Positions 10,126 to 20,830 of a DNA stretch of 64,000 bases are shown in pieces. A program made the position numbers and the translations under genes. How positions within the stretch are numbered: position 1 is the first letter of the stretch; each line of letters starts with the position of its first letter. Source of the DNA: Ustilago trichophora (taxonomy: Eukaryota > Basidiomycota > Ustilaginomycetes > Ustilaginales > Ustilaginaceae); NCBI GenBank assembly GCA_900323505.1, contig OOIN01000047.1:186001-250000 (forward strand), read 5' to 3'. The notes beneath the pieces are model-generated. The model did no database searches. It was not told where the DNA came from and saw nothing but the letters and a program-made list of their open reading frames with translations.

Positions 10126-11142
10126 ATGAAAGAAAGAGATGCAAGTACGGAAGGCGAGGTCGAGCGAGTGCAGAGCACAACCAACAGTGACTCTGGATCG
10201 CTCACCCAACGAGCTGCCCAGATCAAAGACGAGCTACTCGGAAATGACATACTCGAGCAAGACACGGTGCACGCACCTAATTCATCCTCCGGCAGCGAGT
10301 CAGATAAAGTCGATCAGTCTGACGACAAGATCGGGTATGTCGAAGACAATGAAGAGCTAGAGGAGAGGCTCAGTAGTTCCAGCATCGCCCATTCGCTGAG
10401 ACACATTGCTCTGGCTTTCGACGAGAAGGTAAGCGGGACGCTCAAGAAATGCTAGTCACAGTTCGTTGCCATACGTGGTCACTCTAACCTCCGTCGCTGA
10501 CCATCTTCCCTTTTTTTCCTGCTCCTTATCTATGACAATAGAGTCGCGAGCTGGAAAGCCTGCGAGAGGTAACTAGACGGATGGCAAGTCCGCTTGTTGA
10601 AATAAATGGTACTGACCCATTGGCCCTTGTCCGACTCCGAACGGAACACAGATCCAAAAGGCGCACGACACAAAACTTGAATCACTTCGAGCCGCGCTTG
10701 AAGCCAAAGAGTAAGCGAGAACACCCTTTGCCCTCACGAGACGTCAGACATAGACGCTGACCTTGTCGTCTGCACGCACAGAAACGAACGACGGACCCTC
10801 ATCGCCCAACTCGAAGAGTCTACTTCCTCCTACACAATCTTGCAGCGCCGATTCGAGACCCTTCAGCTCGAGATTGAGCACAAGGATGAACTATTGTGCT
10901 TCTCAGACCGCATCGCCTCCCGCCTCTTCAACATGATCAACAACATCCGCGCCGAAGTTGAGGCTGCGGAATCGCTGTCTCCTGCCCTTCGCAGTCTGTG
11001 CACCGCTCCAGCCACTTCCTCGTGCAGTGATGCTACTGCTCCCTCATCCCGTGAAGAGAGTACTGTCGTCATCAACTCCGAATCAACTTCACTTCCGCTC
11101 GAAGAGCTCATCAAGGAGATCGAGGCCAAGTACTCGGACTAG
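10126..11142 (+). CDS. Coiled-coil protein of unknown function (four exons)
   Basis: Four exons join in frame: 10126-10428, 10542-10568, 10652-10710 and 10782-11142, giving 249 aa. Introns begin GTAAGC, GTAACT and GTAAGC and end in CAATAG, CACAG and CACAG; the 27-nt second exon is unusually short. The N-terminal ~95 residues are acidic and Ser-rich. Residues about 100-185 form a strong heptad-like coiled coil (SRELESLRE, QKAHDTKLESLRAALEAKENERR, then LQRRFETLQLEIEHKDELL) followed by a helical stretch, FSDRIASRLFNMINNIRAEVEAAE. The tail is Ser/Thr-rich and ends in EELIKEIEAKYSD. I do not recognise the family; a structural or adaptor role is only a guess from the coiled coil. An ATG at 10055 gives a short upstream ORF and is out of frame. 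Confidence 0.7.
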
Positions 11143-11624
11143 AGCTTCATGTGACCTTGCTGCGTTTTGCCACCCCGTCAGCTCTTCTTCATTCCCACCC
11201 AGAAGTTCTTTAATGTTTGTGGAAGCCAAAGCTCCGGAATGCCATACTTCTCACACATCAAATGTCTATGCTCGTTCGACAATTACTATACGGGAAGGTG
11301 ATGTTGCCAAAGCGACGTTGTGAAAATGCAAAAATGTGTGAGATCGGCGTAAAAATACAAATTTGTTTCCGCGCTCGGGCCTTTCACTTTGACAGCAAAA
11401 TGCGCCGAAGCTATCATGATGAACCCTCTCTGTGACTCTCCTCGCCATCACATTCGTCAATCAGCACACAACATAACGACGGCGGGCCATATTCGGAGCT
11501 CAAGGTGGACCCATCAACAGCTTGCTTCTGGGAAGGTACCTAGTGACTCCATACAAATACAAATTCCATCTCACCCATGCAGACCGAATAACCACCACCT
11601 CTCGGGAGCACAGCACATACCGAA
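11143..11624. other. Intergenic region
   Basis: About 480 bases between two co-directional genes, with an A-rich patch around 11330-11400. No supported element. Confidence 0.4.
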
Positions 11625-14237
11625 ATGAGCTTCGCCATTCCAGCCCACGCTCTGGTCGGCGGCATGCCGCCCTCGCTGAACCTCAAACCCAATGGATCTC
11701 ATCTCAGAAATGGAGGCGCGCTTGCTTCTCCCAGCTCACCATCATCTTCGTCGCACGGACATGCAGGCCCATCATCCGCCGCACACGCTGCCGTGCCCAT
11801 GTCAGCTGCACTCTCTGCCGCCACGCTACCCAGCACCGCTGTGCCGAGCTCATCAAATTTAGTCGCCGAGTTCTTGAAATCGCCAGATGACCTCACCAAG
11901 ATCTCTGCGCTGCGCAAGAAACTGCTCAAGGAGCAAGCCAGTCTATCGGCCAAGCTCAAGCTAGGCGCCAAGGAGCAGCTGGAAGCCACACGAGACGGTC
12001 TGCTCAAGCTGCAGGCGACTAGAAAGGACGTTGCAGCAATCAGAGAAGCTTTTGCGCAGATCGAGGCGCTGTATACCAACAATGAGGGAGACGATGGCTC
12101 AAGGTCAAGTCACCCTGATGCCAATCGTTCCTTCCGGGTCATCAGCCAAGTGTCGCAGATCCACCGCAACTTTGTCCAAACTACCTCGACGCTCGAAAAG
12201 CTCGACGCGCTTCCAGCTCAGATCCAGCAGTTGGCAGAGATGCTCCAGCGCGGGCAAGACGATATCATGGGTCCAGCGACCGATCTATTGCCATTGCATT
12301 TCCACCTCTCCCAGCTCGAAGTGTTTCGCAACGAGACATTCCAGATTGCACGCACATGTTCGGCAGACGTACGCAGCACAGTGTCGGAATTCTTTGCGCC
12401 ATTGGATGGGCTCATCAAGGCATTCGACGACTATATAATGGTGCTGGCCGAGCGAACGTTGGATCTGGTGCGAGAGGGTAGACCATCTGTGGTGGTCAAA
12501 CTCATCAAGATCATCGAGAAGGAGTCGCGCGAGGACGAACGGGCGGCAGCAATCCGTCTTGCAAAGCGGGCTAATCTCGAGGGAGCTGCTCGATTCCGAT
12601 CGGTCGTCGCAAACGCCCGAGTGATCAAACTCTACCGGCCCAAGTTCGTAGAGGCGATCGACCGTGCTACAGCGGAGCTGTTCGACGAGTGTTGGTCGCG
12701 CTTTGGTGCAGATGGCACAAGTCTCGAGTTCCTCGGCCATCTCGACTGGATCTACGACGACCTTCGCTTCGTCCAATCCGAAGTCGTCCCTCTCTTCCCG
12801 GAAGACTACAAGATCCTGCGTACATTTGTCAAGAGCTACCACAAGCATCTGGGCAGCATTCTGCGCGAACGTATCTTGGACAAAGACCCAGAAGCAAGCG
12901 CGCTTCTCGAGCTTTACCAGTTCACGCAAGAGTACACCAAGACCATGACCAAGGAGATTGGCGCCGACAAAACGTGGCTCGAGCCAACACTGCTCGCGGG
13001 CAAAGAGCAGGGTATCATAGATGATTATCTAGGATTGATCACGAAGAAGATCGACGAGTGGACGGCCAACTTGATGTCGGACGAGGTGCGCGAGTTTGTT
13101 TCACGGCAGAACCCACCCGACGAAGACAATGAAGGGCTGTATGGTCTGCAGGGCGCAGCCATATTGTTTCAGATGGTCAATCAGCAGGTGGATGTGGCTG
13201 CCGATTCGGGTCAGGCGAGTGTGTTGGCCAAGGTGGTGGATCATGCGGCCAAGGCAATGCATTCGACCCAAGCGACCTGGCTCCGAGTGCTGGAGAGCGA
13301 GTTTAAAAAGCAGCGCGAAGCCAAGTCTGCTGACGATGTGGTTGGAGGTCTGGTCGAGTACGTGATCGCGTTGGCCAATGACCAGCTCAAATCGGCCGAC
13401 TATGCGGAAGCGTTGATAGCACGACTAGAGCCGATGGTCAGCAAAAAGTATCAAGCGGGGATCCGAGAAGCGGTGGACAACGCACTCAACGGATTCCTTG
13501 ACGTGTCGAAGCGCTGCACGCAAGTGTTGGTTGATCTAGTATTTGCCGATTTGCAGCCAGCCATCAAGGACCTGTTCACGTTCCCGATCTGGTACTCGGA
13601 AGGCACCATGACAACCATTGTCGAGACGATGCGCGACTATACGTCGGACTACAGCGAGCGGCTTAACCCGAACTTGTTCGACGTGCTGTGCGACGACATG
13701 ATCGACCGCTTCCTGGTATCTTATATCGGTGCGCTTCGACGGATTGGCAGCGGAAAGCTGCGCATGCCCTCTGCAGGCGAGCGGATGCGCAAAGACCTCG
13801 ACGATGCGAAAAACCTCTTCCTCGGTTTCAAGAAAGAAGAAGAGGTCAATGAGAAGTTTGAGGTGCTCGATGCGATCCTGGGTATGCTGACGTCGTCTGC
13901 GACCATGGTATTTTTGCCTTACTGGAGCTTTGCCAAGGTGCATGGAGCGCATCTGGGCTTCTTGGAGGCGATCATGAAGGCGCGCGACGATCTCAAGAAG
14001 GACGATGTGAATGGATTGATGGAGAGTGCAAAGAGAAAGGTCAAGAGCGAAGGGCTAAACGATCTAGTTCCCGAGACGGGCGGACCGACGGTGATGAGCC
14101 GAGTGGCACAGGCATATGGCACGAGCTATGGCGGTGGACTGTTGGCCAATTTGGGCGGAGAGAGGGCAGCTGGGATGGCGGCAAGTGCAACACAGGCGTT
14201 GGGATTGACCGGTTGGAAGAGCAAGGACCGCGACTGA
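11625..14237 (+). CDS. SEC6: Exocyst complex subunit Sec6
   Basis: A single-exon protein of 870 aa with the Sec6/EXOC3 architecture. After a disordered Ala/Ser/Pro N-terminus (about 80 residues), an N-terminal coiled coil begins at LVAEFLKSPDDLTKISALRKKLLKEQ. Helical-bundle CorEx-type repeats then run to the C-terminus, with family-typical patches such as LEFLGHLDWIYDDLRFVQSEVVPLFPEDY (about residue 370), SYIGALRRIGSGKLRMPSAGERM and DLDDAKNLFLGF. Length agrees with fungal Sec6 (about 750-870). In the exocyst it tethers secretory vesicles at growth sites on the plasma membrane and binds the SNARE Sec9. No breaks are seen. The identification rests on recall of the family pattern, not an alignment. 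Confidence 0.87.
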   Translation: MSFAIPAHALVGGMPPSLNLKPNGSHLRNGGALASPSSPSSSSHGHAGPSSAAHAAVPMSAALSAATLPSTAVPSSSNLVAEFLKSPDDLTKISALRKKLLKEQASLSAKLKLGAKEQLEATRDGLLKLQATRKDVAAIREAFAQIEALYTNNEGDDGSRSSHPDANRSFRVISQVSQIHRNFVQTTSTLEKLDALPAQIQQLAEMLQRGQDDIMGPATDLLPLHFHLSQLEVFRNETFQIARTCSADVRSTVSEFFAPLDGLIKAFDDYIMVLAERTLDLVREGRPSVVVKLIKIIEKESREDERAAAIRLAKRANLEGAARFRSVVANARVIKLYRPKFVEAIDRATAELFDECWSRFGADGTSLEFLGHLDWIYDDLRFVQSEVVPLFPEDYKILRTFVKSYHKHLGSILRERILDKDPEASALLELYQFTQEYTKTMTKEIGADKTWLEPTLLAGKEQGIIDDYLGLITKKIDEWTANLMSDEVREFVSRQNPPDEDNEGLYGLQGAAILFQMVNQQVDVAADSGQASVLAKVVDHAAKAMHSTQATWLRVLESEFKKQREAKSADDVVGGLVEYVIALANDQLKSADYAEALIARLEPMVSKKYQAGIREAVDNALNGFLDVSKRCTQVLVDLVFADLQPAIKDLFTFPIWYSEGTMTTIVETMRDYTSDYSERLNPNLFDVLCDDMIDRFLVSYIGALRRIGSGKLRMPSAGERMRKDLDDAKNLFLGFKKEEEVNEKFEVLDAILGMLTSSATMVFLPYWSFAKVHGAHLGFLEAIMKARDDLKKDDVNGLMESAKRKVKSEGLNDLVPETGGPTVMSRVAQAYGTSYGGGLLANLGGERAAGMAASATQALGLTGWKSKDRD

Positions 14238-14466
14238 GATTTTCGCGGCAATACATTCACTTTGCATTCAGCTTGATGCCCAGAGCCCTGCCTCATAAAA
14301 AGTCATACTGCACTCAGAAGATAGATGTTGTTGATGCTCTTGTGTGAGTGTAAGACCAACAACTGAATGAGGCGTCGTATCAAGATGATGTTGGTAAAGA
14401 AACATGCGCAATGCTGAGAGTGCACATGATATCGGCTATATGAGCGGTATGCCCGTGGAAAGTGAA

Positions 14467-14490
14467 TGTACTGTACTGTACTGTACAGTA
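14467..14490. repeat. TACTG/CAGTA palindromic short repeat
   Basis: TGTACTGTACTGTACTGTAC followed by AGTA: three to four TACTG units that turn into CAGTA at the 3' end, as at 8380 and 30289. Confidence 0.8.
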
Positions 14491-14854
14491 TGGTTGGTAA
14501 CCTCGGATCTGTAGATTGCAATTTGTGGAATCGCAAGCCTCGGAAGCACGCACGGTCGGGCGGAAACGCAGAGGAAATGCGGAGGAGATGGTGTCCAGTG
14601 TACAGTAGCAAACCCAAACCAGATTTGGAAAGAAATTAATAATTGACGAAAATTAGAAAAAGAAAAAGAAAAGTCAATTTGTTTAGGGTTTGAGAAGTAG
14701 AGTAGGTACAGTTCTCCACAGCCAGGCCAACCAACATGCAACCAGCCAGCCAATTGTTGCTTTTCTTGTGCAACGTGAGCCAACAGGCTTTGCTGTCAGG
14801 GCGGCTCTTCTTGCCTCGTCAAGTCATACGGTATGACAAGAAACAGAGTTGGGG

Positions 14855-14894
14855 ATTGCGATTGCGATTGCGATTGCGATTGCGATTGCGATTG
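14855..14894 (+). repeat. (ATTGCG)n microsatellite
   Basis: Six perfect ATTGCG units plus a partial ATTG, in the intergenic region upstream of the Zn2Cys6 regulator. Confidence 0.95.
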
Positions 14895-15655
14895 AAATGG
14901 ATTGGATTGTGTTCCGAGATGCTTCTCTAGACTGCTGCTTCTGCATGCGATGCGGCCGTACAGTTTTAGCTCGCCAATTCAGGGATTCTAACCGTGGCGT
15001 AATGGGACACGGACACAGCGACAAGCAGACACAAAAGACAGAGTTCAGACCCCAAGTAACCGAGCGAATCATCTAAGACCTACTGCTTCTTGTCATACAT
15101 CCACCATCTTTTCAACAGCCACTACTGTACTTTACGGTATTGTACAGCTCTGTACCATATTGTTGGCGCCGGAAGCTTCAACTCACCCAGCCATGGCGAA
15201 GACTTGCTACTCGAGCTGATTTCCCCAAAGCTATTCGACTTGCACCTTGTGGCCCACTTGGCACACATACCCCAGCCCATAACAATCGCATACCCCGCCA
15301 AGATCCATTTGGTTTTGACCATCACTTCCAATCCGACTCATTAGAGTAAATCGTCACTTCACTGCATCCACTCAATCCATTCCATTCCGTGCCGCAACCT
15401 GTTCGCCCGCCTGCACGTCGCCTCCGTATCTTGCCTCCCACCTCCATCTCGGCCACGAGCGCCATCGATTTGCTTCTGGAATCCCGATCGGATGGGGCCA
15501 ACTGTATTTGCATCCACATCCGCTCGATTCGACCCATACGCTTGCCACATCTATCGTCAAAGAGGCAATCCGAACCATCCCTTTTGCTTGTAGCATATAC
15601 CTCCGCACTTCCACCATCCAGAATTGCTCTTGACTCTGTCGAATTCTCGCTCATC

Positions 15656-18600
15656 ATGGCACAACAGGATCATCCACCACCGCATCCCCGTCACGATCAG
15701 CATCCCGACCATGATGACAACAAGGATGATAACCCGACAAGTGGTCTAAAAAAGAAGCGCATCCAGCAGGCTTGTCGTCCATGTGGCATCAAGCGTGTCA
15801 AATGCGACGGTTCCAACCCATGCATCACCTGCATCCGATCCGGCGAAGTCTGCGAGTACGGCCAGCCCAAGAAGCGAGGCCCTCCCAAGGGCTCCACCCG
15901 CGGAGGTAGCAAAGCTGCCAAGCGCAAGGCCCAAGTCCAACTCTCTGCCGCTCGCAAAGGTGCATATGAAGCGGCAGCAGCGCAGCCCATCCAATCCACC
16001 CGTGACTACGCTGCCTCGACATCGGCAGATGCCAACACCGTACCACTCTCACGTCCGCCACCGCCGCCATTCCCAGAAACCGATTGGAGTCGTACGGTTG
16101 CACCTGGCCCTGTTGCCATCGTTGGCGCTCTTCCTTCTTCCTCTAGATACCCCGCGCATAATGCCATACATCCTCTGCCACACCCATCCATACCTTCGCA
16201 CCATACCGCTCCTGTAGGCGCACTAGCTTCCAACGGCCCCTTCCCACCCGACGCCCACGTCGAGCCTCACTCTGCTCATGCATCACCCGAAGGAAGCTAT
16301 CGCACCGAGAGTCATCGCACAGGTGGCTCCGTCCATGATGGAAGTGTAGGCAGCCCCAACTACGCCGCCGCCAACAGTTCAAGTCCCAATTACTACCCTC
16401 CTCATTCTTACTCTTCGCGTTACGACGCACAAGCGCCAAAGCAACGCACAGAGACCTTCTATCGTGGCAGCAGCAGTGGTCTTGGCTTCATTCGCCCGCC
16501 ACCAGCTTCCGCAGATCGCAGACTGCCTCCCCTCGACTTTTTCGGCACTCGCTCATCCAACCGATCCTCTTCGTCACCTAGCAACTTTGGCGGCAGGTTG
16601 TCGGTGGGATCAGACACCTTCGAGTCGGCTCTATCAGGACGTTCTGGCGCAAATCGGTCTCTAGGCAAAACCACCGGCTCACACGCCCGACCATCACCCA
16701 CTGCGTCCACCTCCGCCCAATCAGCATCGGCTGCGAATCCCTTGACAGGTCCATCCGTAACGTCAGCGCCCTATGATGCTACGAGCACCCACTCTGACGC
16801 TTCTCGCTTCGACAACCGCTCCATGCAAAGCAATCCGGCAGCAACCGCGCAGGCGTCCAATGGCGGCCACTGGCCCTCAGCACAGAATTCGTTGCCTTCA
16901 CAAGCGCATCCCGCATCCGATGTTGCTGACAGTGACACCAAACCTGCCATCGGTCGACCAGCCGGTATCCGCCAGAATACCGGCGACAATAACCGTTTGC
17001 TGGTAGAGGGTACGCTGCTGCAGCTTCAACGTGACCGTGATCGTGACCGCGCTCGAACAGATCCTTCGGGCACTGGTACCTCAGCTGCTCGTCCCCACGA
17101 TGTGCCCGAAGATGTCAACCTCGAGCCTTTGCTCTGGGTAGAGCCAGGAGACGAGAGCAGGTCCGGCGTCAACCGCTCCGGAGTCTCGCTCACCAAGCCC
17201 GAGATCCCTCCGCTCATTCAGGAACGTCTCTTCACCATCTTTTGGGGCATTGTTCAGACTATCTGGCCTGCTCTCTACAAGCCGGCTCTCTGTCTCACCG
17301 GCTTCAATGTCATCGACCCAGAGAAGCATCCGATGTTGCACAATGCAGCGTGTGCGCTCGCCGCTGTCGCATGGGACTCGGGCGAGTTTGGTGTCTCTGA
17401 AGAAGATACCGAAGCGACCCAGTCCGACTGGGTCGAACGCACCGCTTCCGACCTCAGCTTTAGCCAGGGCGCTGGCCAACTGGGCGACGGCACCAGCCTC
17501 CGTCGTCTCAGCGCTGCTGACCTAGGTGACATCTTCCTCGCTAGAGCCAAGTACTATCTTGTCAAGACCAATAACGAGCCCAGCCTCGAGACCATCCAGT
17601 CGCTTCTCTTTATGGCCCTGCGAGAAGGAGGCAATGGTCGAGCCAGTCAAGCTTCCGCTTACCTTTCAACCGCCTGTCGCATGTGCATCGATCTCGGTCT
17701 GCACCGGCAGCGCGACTTCTCCTCGGTGCTGGGACTTCATTTTTCTCATGCAGAGGAGCAAGCGAGGCGACGAATCTTCTGGTGTCTATATCTGCTCGAC
17801 AAGACATCATCTGCGTCGCTAGGTAGACCAGTGACGCTGCGATATGTCGAGATCGACTGCCCGCTACCCAACATCGACGAAGTCGACGAACACGAGACTT
17901 GGGCCGAGACCACCAACAACAGCTCGCTCATCAAGGACCGCGCACGTAGCATCCTGCTCAAGACACCCGTTGCCGCCATGACGCACTTGCGCTTCGGTGT
18001 GAGGCTTGGACATATCTGCGAGGAGGTGATTGCGATGTACACACGGGTGAAGCGGCCGACTGAGGAGGAAGAGGCTGGCGATAGAGCAAATCAAGGTGCC
18101 GAGGGAGACGAGGGTGCAGTACCCGAATGGGAGACCCGCCTTATCCGATTGCATCGCATGGTAGACTCTTGGGAGCGTGACCTACCCTACCGCCTTCGCT
18201 TCGAAAACCCGGCTCATCGTCTTCCGAATACGCTTTCACAACATCTCTGGTTCCAAGCCTGCAAAGTCATGCTCCACCGACCGTACATCCTCAAGCAATC
18301 CTCACGGCCTGACCTTCCGCCATCGCATCGTATCTGCACAGACGCTGTCGGCAGAATCTGCGATATTCTCACGGCCTACGACAACAATTTCGGCATGCGT
18401 AAACTGTCGTCCACCTTCACGTACTGCATCTTCACGGCATCGACGATTGAGATTGCCAACACGACCTCGACGGACGCAGTAATTGCGATCGAGGCGAAAC
18501 GAAGGTTGCGCAAGTTCATGACGTGGCTTTCGAGGATGAGCGGAACGTGGCAGAGTGCCAGCCATCATCTCAAGATTCTGGAGCAGCTAGGACATGGCAT

Positions 18601-19450
18601 TGATGCCGATTTGGATGGGACTGGGTTGCCAAGCCACAGGGAGCCCAGTGCGCCGGGCAGTCTGACTGCAAGCAGGGCAGACAGCCCGTCTGCTGCGGCA
18701 ATCACAGCAGCAACAAGTGCAATTGCAAAAAGTGCTGGAGGCGATGTGGGGCCATCACCACTATCTCTTCCTCGAGAGGCGCAGAGTCTCATCGTGGATG
18801 AAGCGCTGCAAAGCGTCTCGAATGAACAGCAGCAGCCACCTCGGAATCAAGGCGGAGAAGATCTCAACTCTGCCGCGGCACCAGGTGGGTTGACGCTGCA
18901 ACAACCAGGCATTGCACCCGACGACATGATGGGTCTGTCTGTTCCTGGCCCCATCGGTGCGCCCATGTACCTCACCCGGTCGCGAACCAGTTATCAGATC
19001 CCACCGGCGATACAAGACGACCTGCACGCCCAGTTTCAAGCCCAAGGTCAAAATCCAGGCCTCCTCTACGGCTGGCCAGCCACCAGTCGCGTTCCTACCC
19101 CGAATCCCAACACCAACGCCGCTGTGTTTGACGCTAACGCACCTGCTCCAACTGTAACCGACCGGGTCGCCTCTCCGGCCGCGATAGGCGCAAGCAGTGC
19201 AGCAACCCCAAGCGGCGGCCAAGTCAACCCAACAGCGTATCTCAAGCTCCATGACACCTCGTATTGGGGTGCAATGCCGTTAGCTTCCGAAGATGCCCTC
19301 TCTTGGGCCAATTTTACGAGCTCCTATATCGAAGCTCTCAACGGGATGACTCATCCCATCAGTACAACCACTGCTACAAGTGCTGCTGCACCATATACGG
19401 GCGCTGCGCAAACTAGTACCGCCGTCGCAACCACTGCCACGACGCAGTAA
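15656..19450 (+). CDS. Zn2Cys6 fungal transcription factor with fungal_trans domain
   Basis: A 1264-aa single-exon regulator. The binuclear zinc cluster is ACRPCGIKRVKCDGSNPCITC with cysteines at 40, 43, 50, 56, 59 and 66. It is followed directly by a basic KKRGPPKG stretch that likely aids DNA contact. Residues about 80-480 are disordered, Ser/Pro/His-rich. The fungal-specific regulatory (middle homology) domain runs from about 520 (PPLIQERLFTIFWGIVQTIW) to about 830, including CRMCIDLGLHRQRD and ARRRIFWCLYLLDKTSSASLGRP. The C-terminal 250 residues are again low complexity with Ala/Thr/Ser. The frame is open another 89 codons upstream; the ATG at 15656 was chosen as the first ATG shortly before the zinc cluster. 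The target pathway cannot be told. The closest neighbour on the right is a small gene reading toward it, ending 79 bases away. Confidence 0.92.
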   Translation: MAQQDHPPPHPRHDQHPDHDDNKDDNPTSGLKKKRIQQACRPCGIKRVKCDGSNPCITCIRSGEVCEYGQPKKRGPPKGSTRGGSKAAKRKAQVQLSAARKGAYEAAAAQPIQSTRDYAASTSADANTVPLSRPPPPPFPETDWSRTVAPGPVAIVGALPSSSRYPAHNAIHPLPHPSIPSHHTAPVGALASNGPFPPDAHVEPHSAHASPEGSYRTESHRTGGSVHDGSVGSPNYAAANSSSPNYYPPHSYSSRYDAQAPKQRTETFYRGSSSGLGFIRPPPASADRRLPPLDFFGTRSSNRSSSSPSNFGGRLSVGSDTFESALSGRSGANRSLGKTTGSHARPSPTASTSAQSASAANPLTGPSVTSAPYDATSTHSDASRFDNRSMQSNPAATAQASNGGHWPSAQNSLPSQAHPASDVADSDTKPAIGRPAGIRQNTGDNNRLLVEGTLLQLQRDRDRDRARTDPSGTGTSAARPHDVPEDVNLEPLLWVEPGDESRSGVNRSGVSLTKPEIPPLIQERLFTIFWGIVQTIWPALYKPALCLTGFNVIDPEKHPMLHNAACALAAVAWDSGEFGVSEEDTEATQSDWVERTASDLSFSQGAGQLGDGTSLRRLSAADLGDIFLARAKYYLVKTNNEPSLETIQSLLFMALREGGNGRASQASAYLSTACRMCIDLGLHRQRDFSSVLGLHFSHAEEQARRRIFWCLYLLDKTSSASLGRPVTLRYVEIDCPLPNIDEVDEHETWAETTNNSSLIKDRARSILLKTPVAAMTHLRFGVRLGHICEEVIAMYTRVKRPTEEEEAGDRANQGAEGDEGAVPEWETRLIRLHRMVDSWERDLPYRLRFENPAHRLPNTLSQHLWFQACKVMLHRPYILKQSSRPDLPPSHRICTDAVGRICDILTAYDNNFGMRKLSSTFTYCIFTASTIEIANTTSTDAVIAIEAKRRLRKFMTWLSRMSGTWQSASHHLKILEQLGHGIDADLDGTGLPSHREPSAPGSLTASRADSPSAAAITAATSAIAKSAGGDVGPSPLSLPREAQSLIVDEALQSVSNEQQQPPRNQGGEDLNSAAAPGGLTLQQPGIAPDDMMGLSVPGPIGAPMYLTRSRTSYQIPPAIQDDLHAQFQAQGQNPGLLYGWPATSRVPTPNPNTNAAVFDANAPAPTVTDRVASPAAIGASSAATPSGGQVNPTAYLKLHDTSYWGAMPLASEDALSWANFTSSYIEALNGMTHPISTTTATSAAAPYTGAAQTSTAVATTATTQ

Positions 19451-19528
19451 TATCTTTTTGATCGACCTTTGGAATTAATCTGTATTTTTACTACCAGATT
19501 TGATGTGCGTGTGTGTTTGTGAACGGGA

Positions 19529-19635
19529 TCACTCTTGCCCAGCCTTGATACGCTCCAATTCCTGCTTCCACGATTCAAACAGCTCGATGCTGCCCCATCA
19601 CGACACAATGAAAAATAGATTGAGTCAGCCACATT

Positions 19636-19695
<60 letters not shown>

Positions 19696-20270
19696 ATTAA
19701 GATGTGGCGGAAAAGAATAAACTCACCCTTGTTTTCCTTTACTGAAGTTTCCCTCCCTGGCAAGGGTATTCTTCTCTGCCTGGAATAGACCGATGACCTC
19801 GTCGAGCGAGCTCTCGAGCTTGGTCAGAGCCTCTTGAAGGGCATAAGGATTTTCAATGGCGGAGAAGATGGTGCCTTTGGGTCGATTTGCTTCGAGCGGG
19901 TTTGGATCGGCTGATAACAAAGCAAGTCGCCGGTGGTAGTAGAGCATTGTATGCATTGAAGAGATGTCAGAGTGTGATGCGCCCAAAGAACAAGACTAGG
20001 GGCTTATAAAAAAGGAGGAAGGGAGACTCTTACGCTGTCGAGTGTCACGCGGGAAAGCTCCGGCAGGATTTTCAGCGGAGACGCCAGGTCCACGAAACTC
20101 GGTTGTCTGACCAGGGTATTTGCTGCCGATGATGAAATGAGAAGCCAAGGTGAATGAAACGGTTCAGCATGACCTTCAGGAACAGAAAAGGACAAAAAGA
20201 AAGGAGCGAGGCAAACTCACGCCTCGTTCTGAAAGGCGACGTTCGGTGTGCCCTCGTCTTGTGCTGACAT
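19529..20270 (-). CDS. Small four-exon protein of unknown function
   Basis: Best model on the minus strand: exons 20270-20221, 20122-20034, 19910-19727 and 19589-19529, giving 127 aa. Splice sites read GTGAGT...GGCAG, GTAAGA...ATCAG and GTGAGT...GGCAG, with frame kept throughout. The product begins MSAQDEGTPNVAFQNEA, passes through a Gly/Pro-rich part, and has a C-terminal helical region, NPYALQEALTKLESSLDEVI, ending ELFESWKQELERIKAGQE. I do not recognise it. An alternative acceptor choice for exon 2 (just after 20110) would read another frame, but it would then need a 38-nt second intron, so I prefer the model given. Intron 3 contains the (CT)27 microsatellite. Transcript data would settle the model. 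Confidence 0.55.
19637..19690 (+). repeat. (CT)27 dinucleotide microsatellite inside an intron
   Basis: A pure 54-base CT run, which reads as GA on the strand of the surrounding gene. It lies in intron 3 of the small minus-strand gene, about 36 bases from the donor and 48 bases from the acceptor. Confidence 0.95.
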
Positions 20271-20830
20271 GGTGTATTGTTGGTGTGAAGTGGTGGATGG
20301 TTGAAGGGAAGGAGGAGAATGGTGGTGGTGATGATGAGAGTAGTGCGGCAACATATAAGGAGGAGGAGCAGTATGTGATGCTTGAAGAAATCTAGGACAC
20401 GCAAAGAGACCACCACTGTGCAATGCTGTGCCTGTGCTGACTGAGTGGAAGCTCTGGTTACTGTTGTTCAGAAGATTGGGCGCTCTTGCGAAACCAGAGA
20501 TGCGATCCCGGTGCAATATGCCATTTTCATGGGACATGTCTCCCGTTGAGTTGAGCGTTACTGTGCACACGGTAAGCTAGCTGTCAACGCGCGATGACGC
20601 TCTCTCACAGCTCCGGCTTGATGGGATTTTGATAGGTATGTTAGACTGTACATTTGACAAGGTGATGTCGACAAAAATGCGAGTCACGGCCAAACAAAAG
20701 GAAGGGTCTCTAGAAAGAAGAATCATGGAAAGGTGGTCAAAGCTTCTCCTTTGCTTTGTCCCAGATTTGGTTGACTACCATCATTGCAGGATCACCAATC
20801 TCTACCACTTCGGTGACAACATCGACCAAG
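20271..20830. other. Divergent promoter region
   Basis: About 560 bases between the small minus-strand gene and NAD+ synthase. It contains GGT/GAT-rich sequence around 20300-20340. No further feature is supported. Confidence 0.4.

Larger units (their letters stand above)
14238..15655. other. Long intergenic region with two repeat types
   Basis: About 1.4 kb upstream of the Zn2Cys6 gene. It contains the TACTG/CAGTA palindrome at 14467-14490, a degenerate version at 15122-15155, the ATTGCG hexamer array at 14855-14894 and a CT-rich leader from about 15350. No gene is supported. Confidence 0.5.

Noticed and set aside
20034..20195. Alternative frame reading NTLVRQPSFVDLASPLKILPELSRV in the small four-exon gene
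   Set aside because: Joining it to the next exon needs a 38-nt intron, shorter than credible, while the chosen frame splices with 98 and 123-nt introns.
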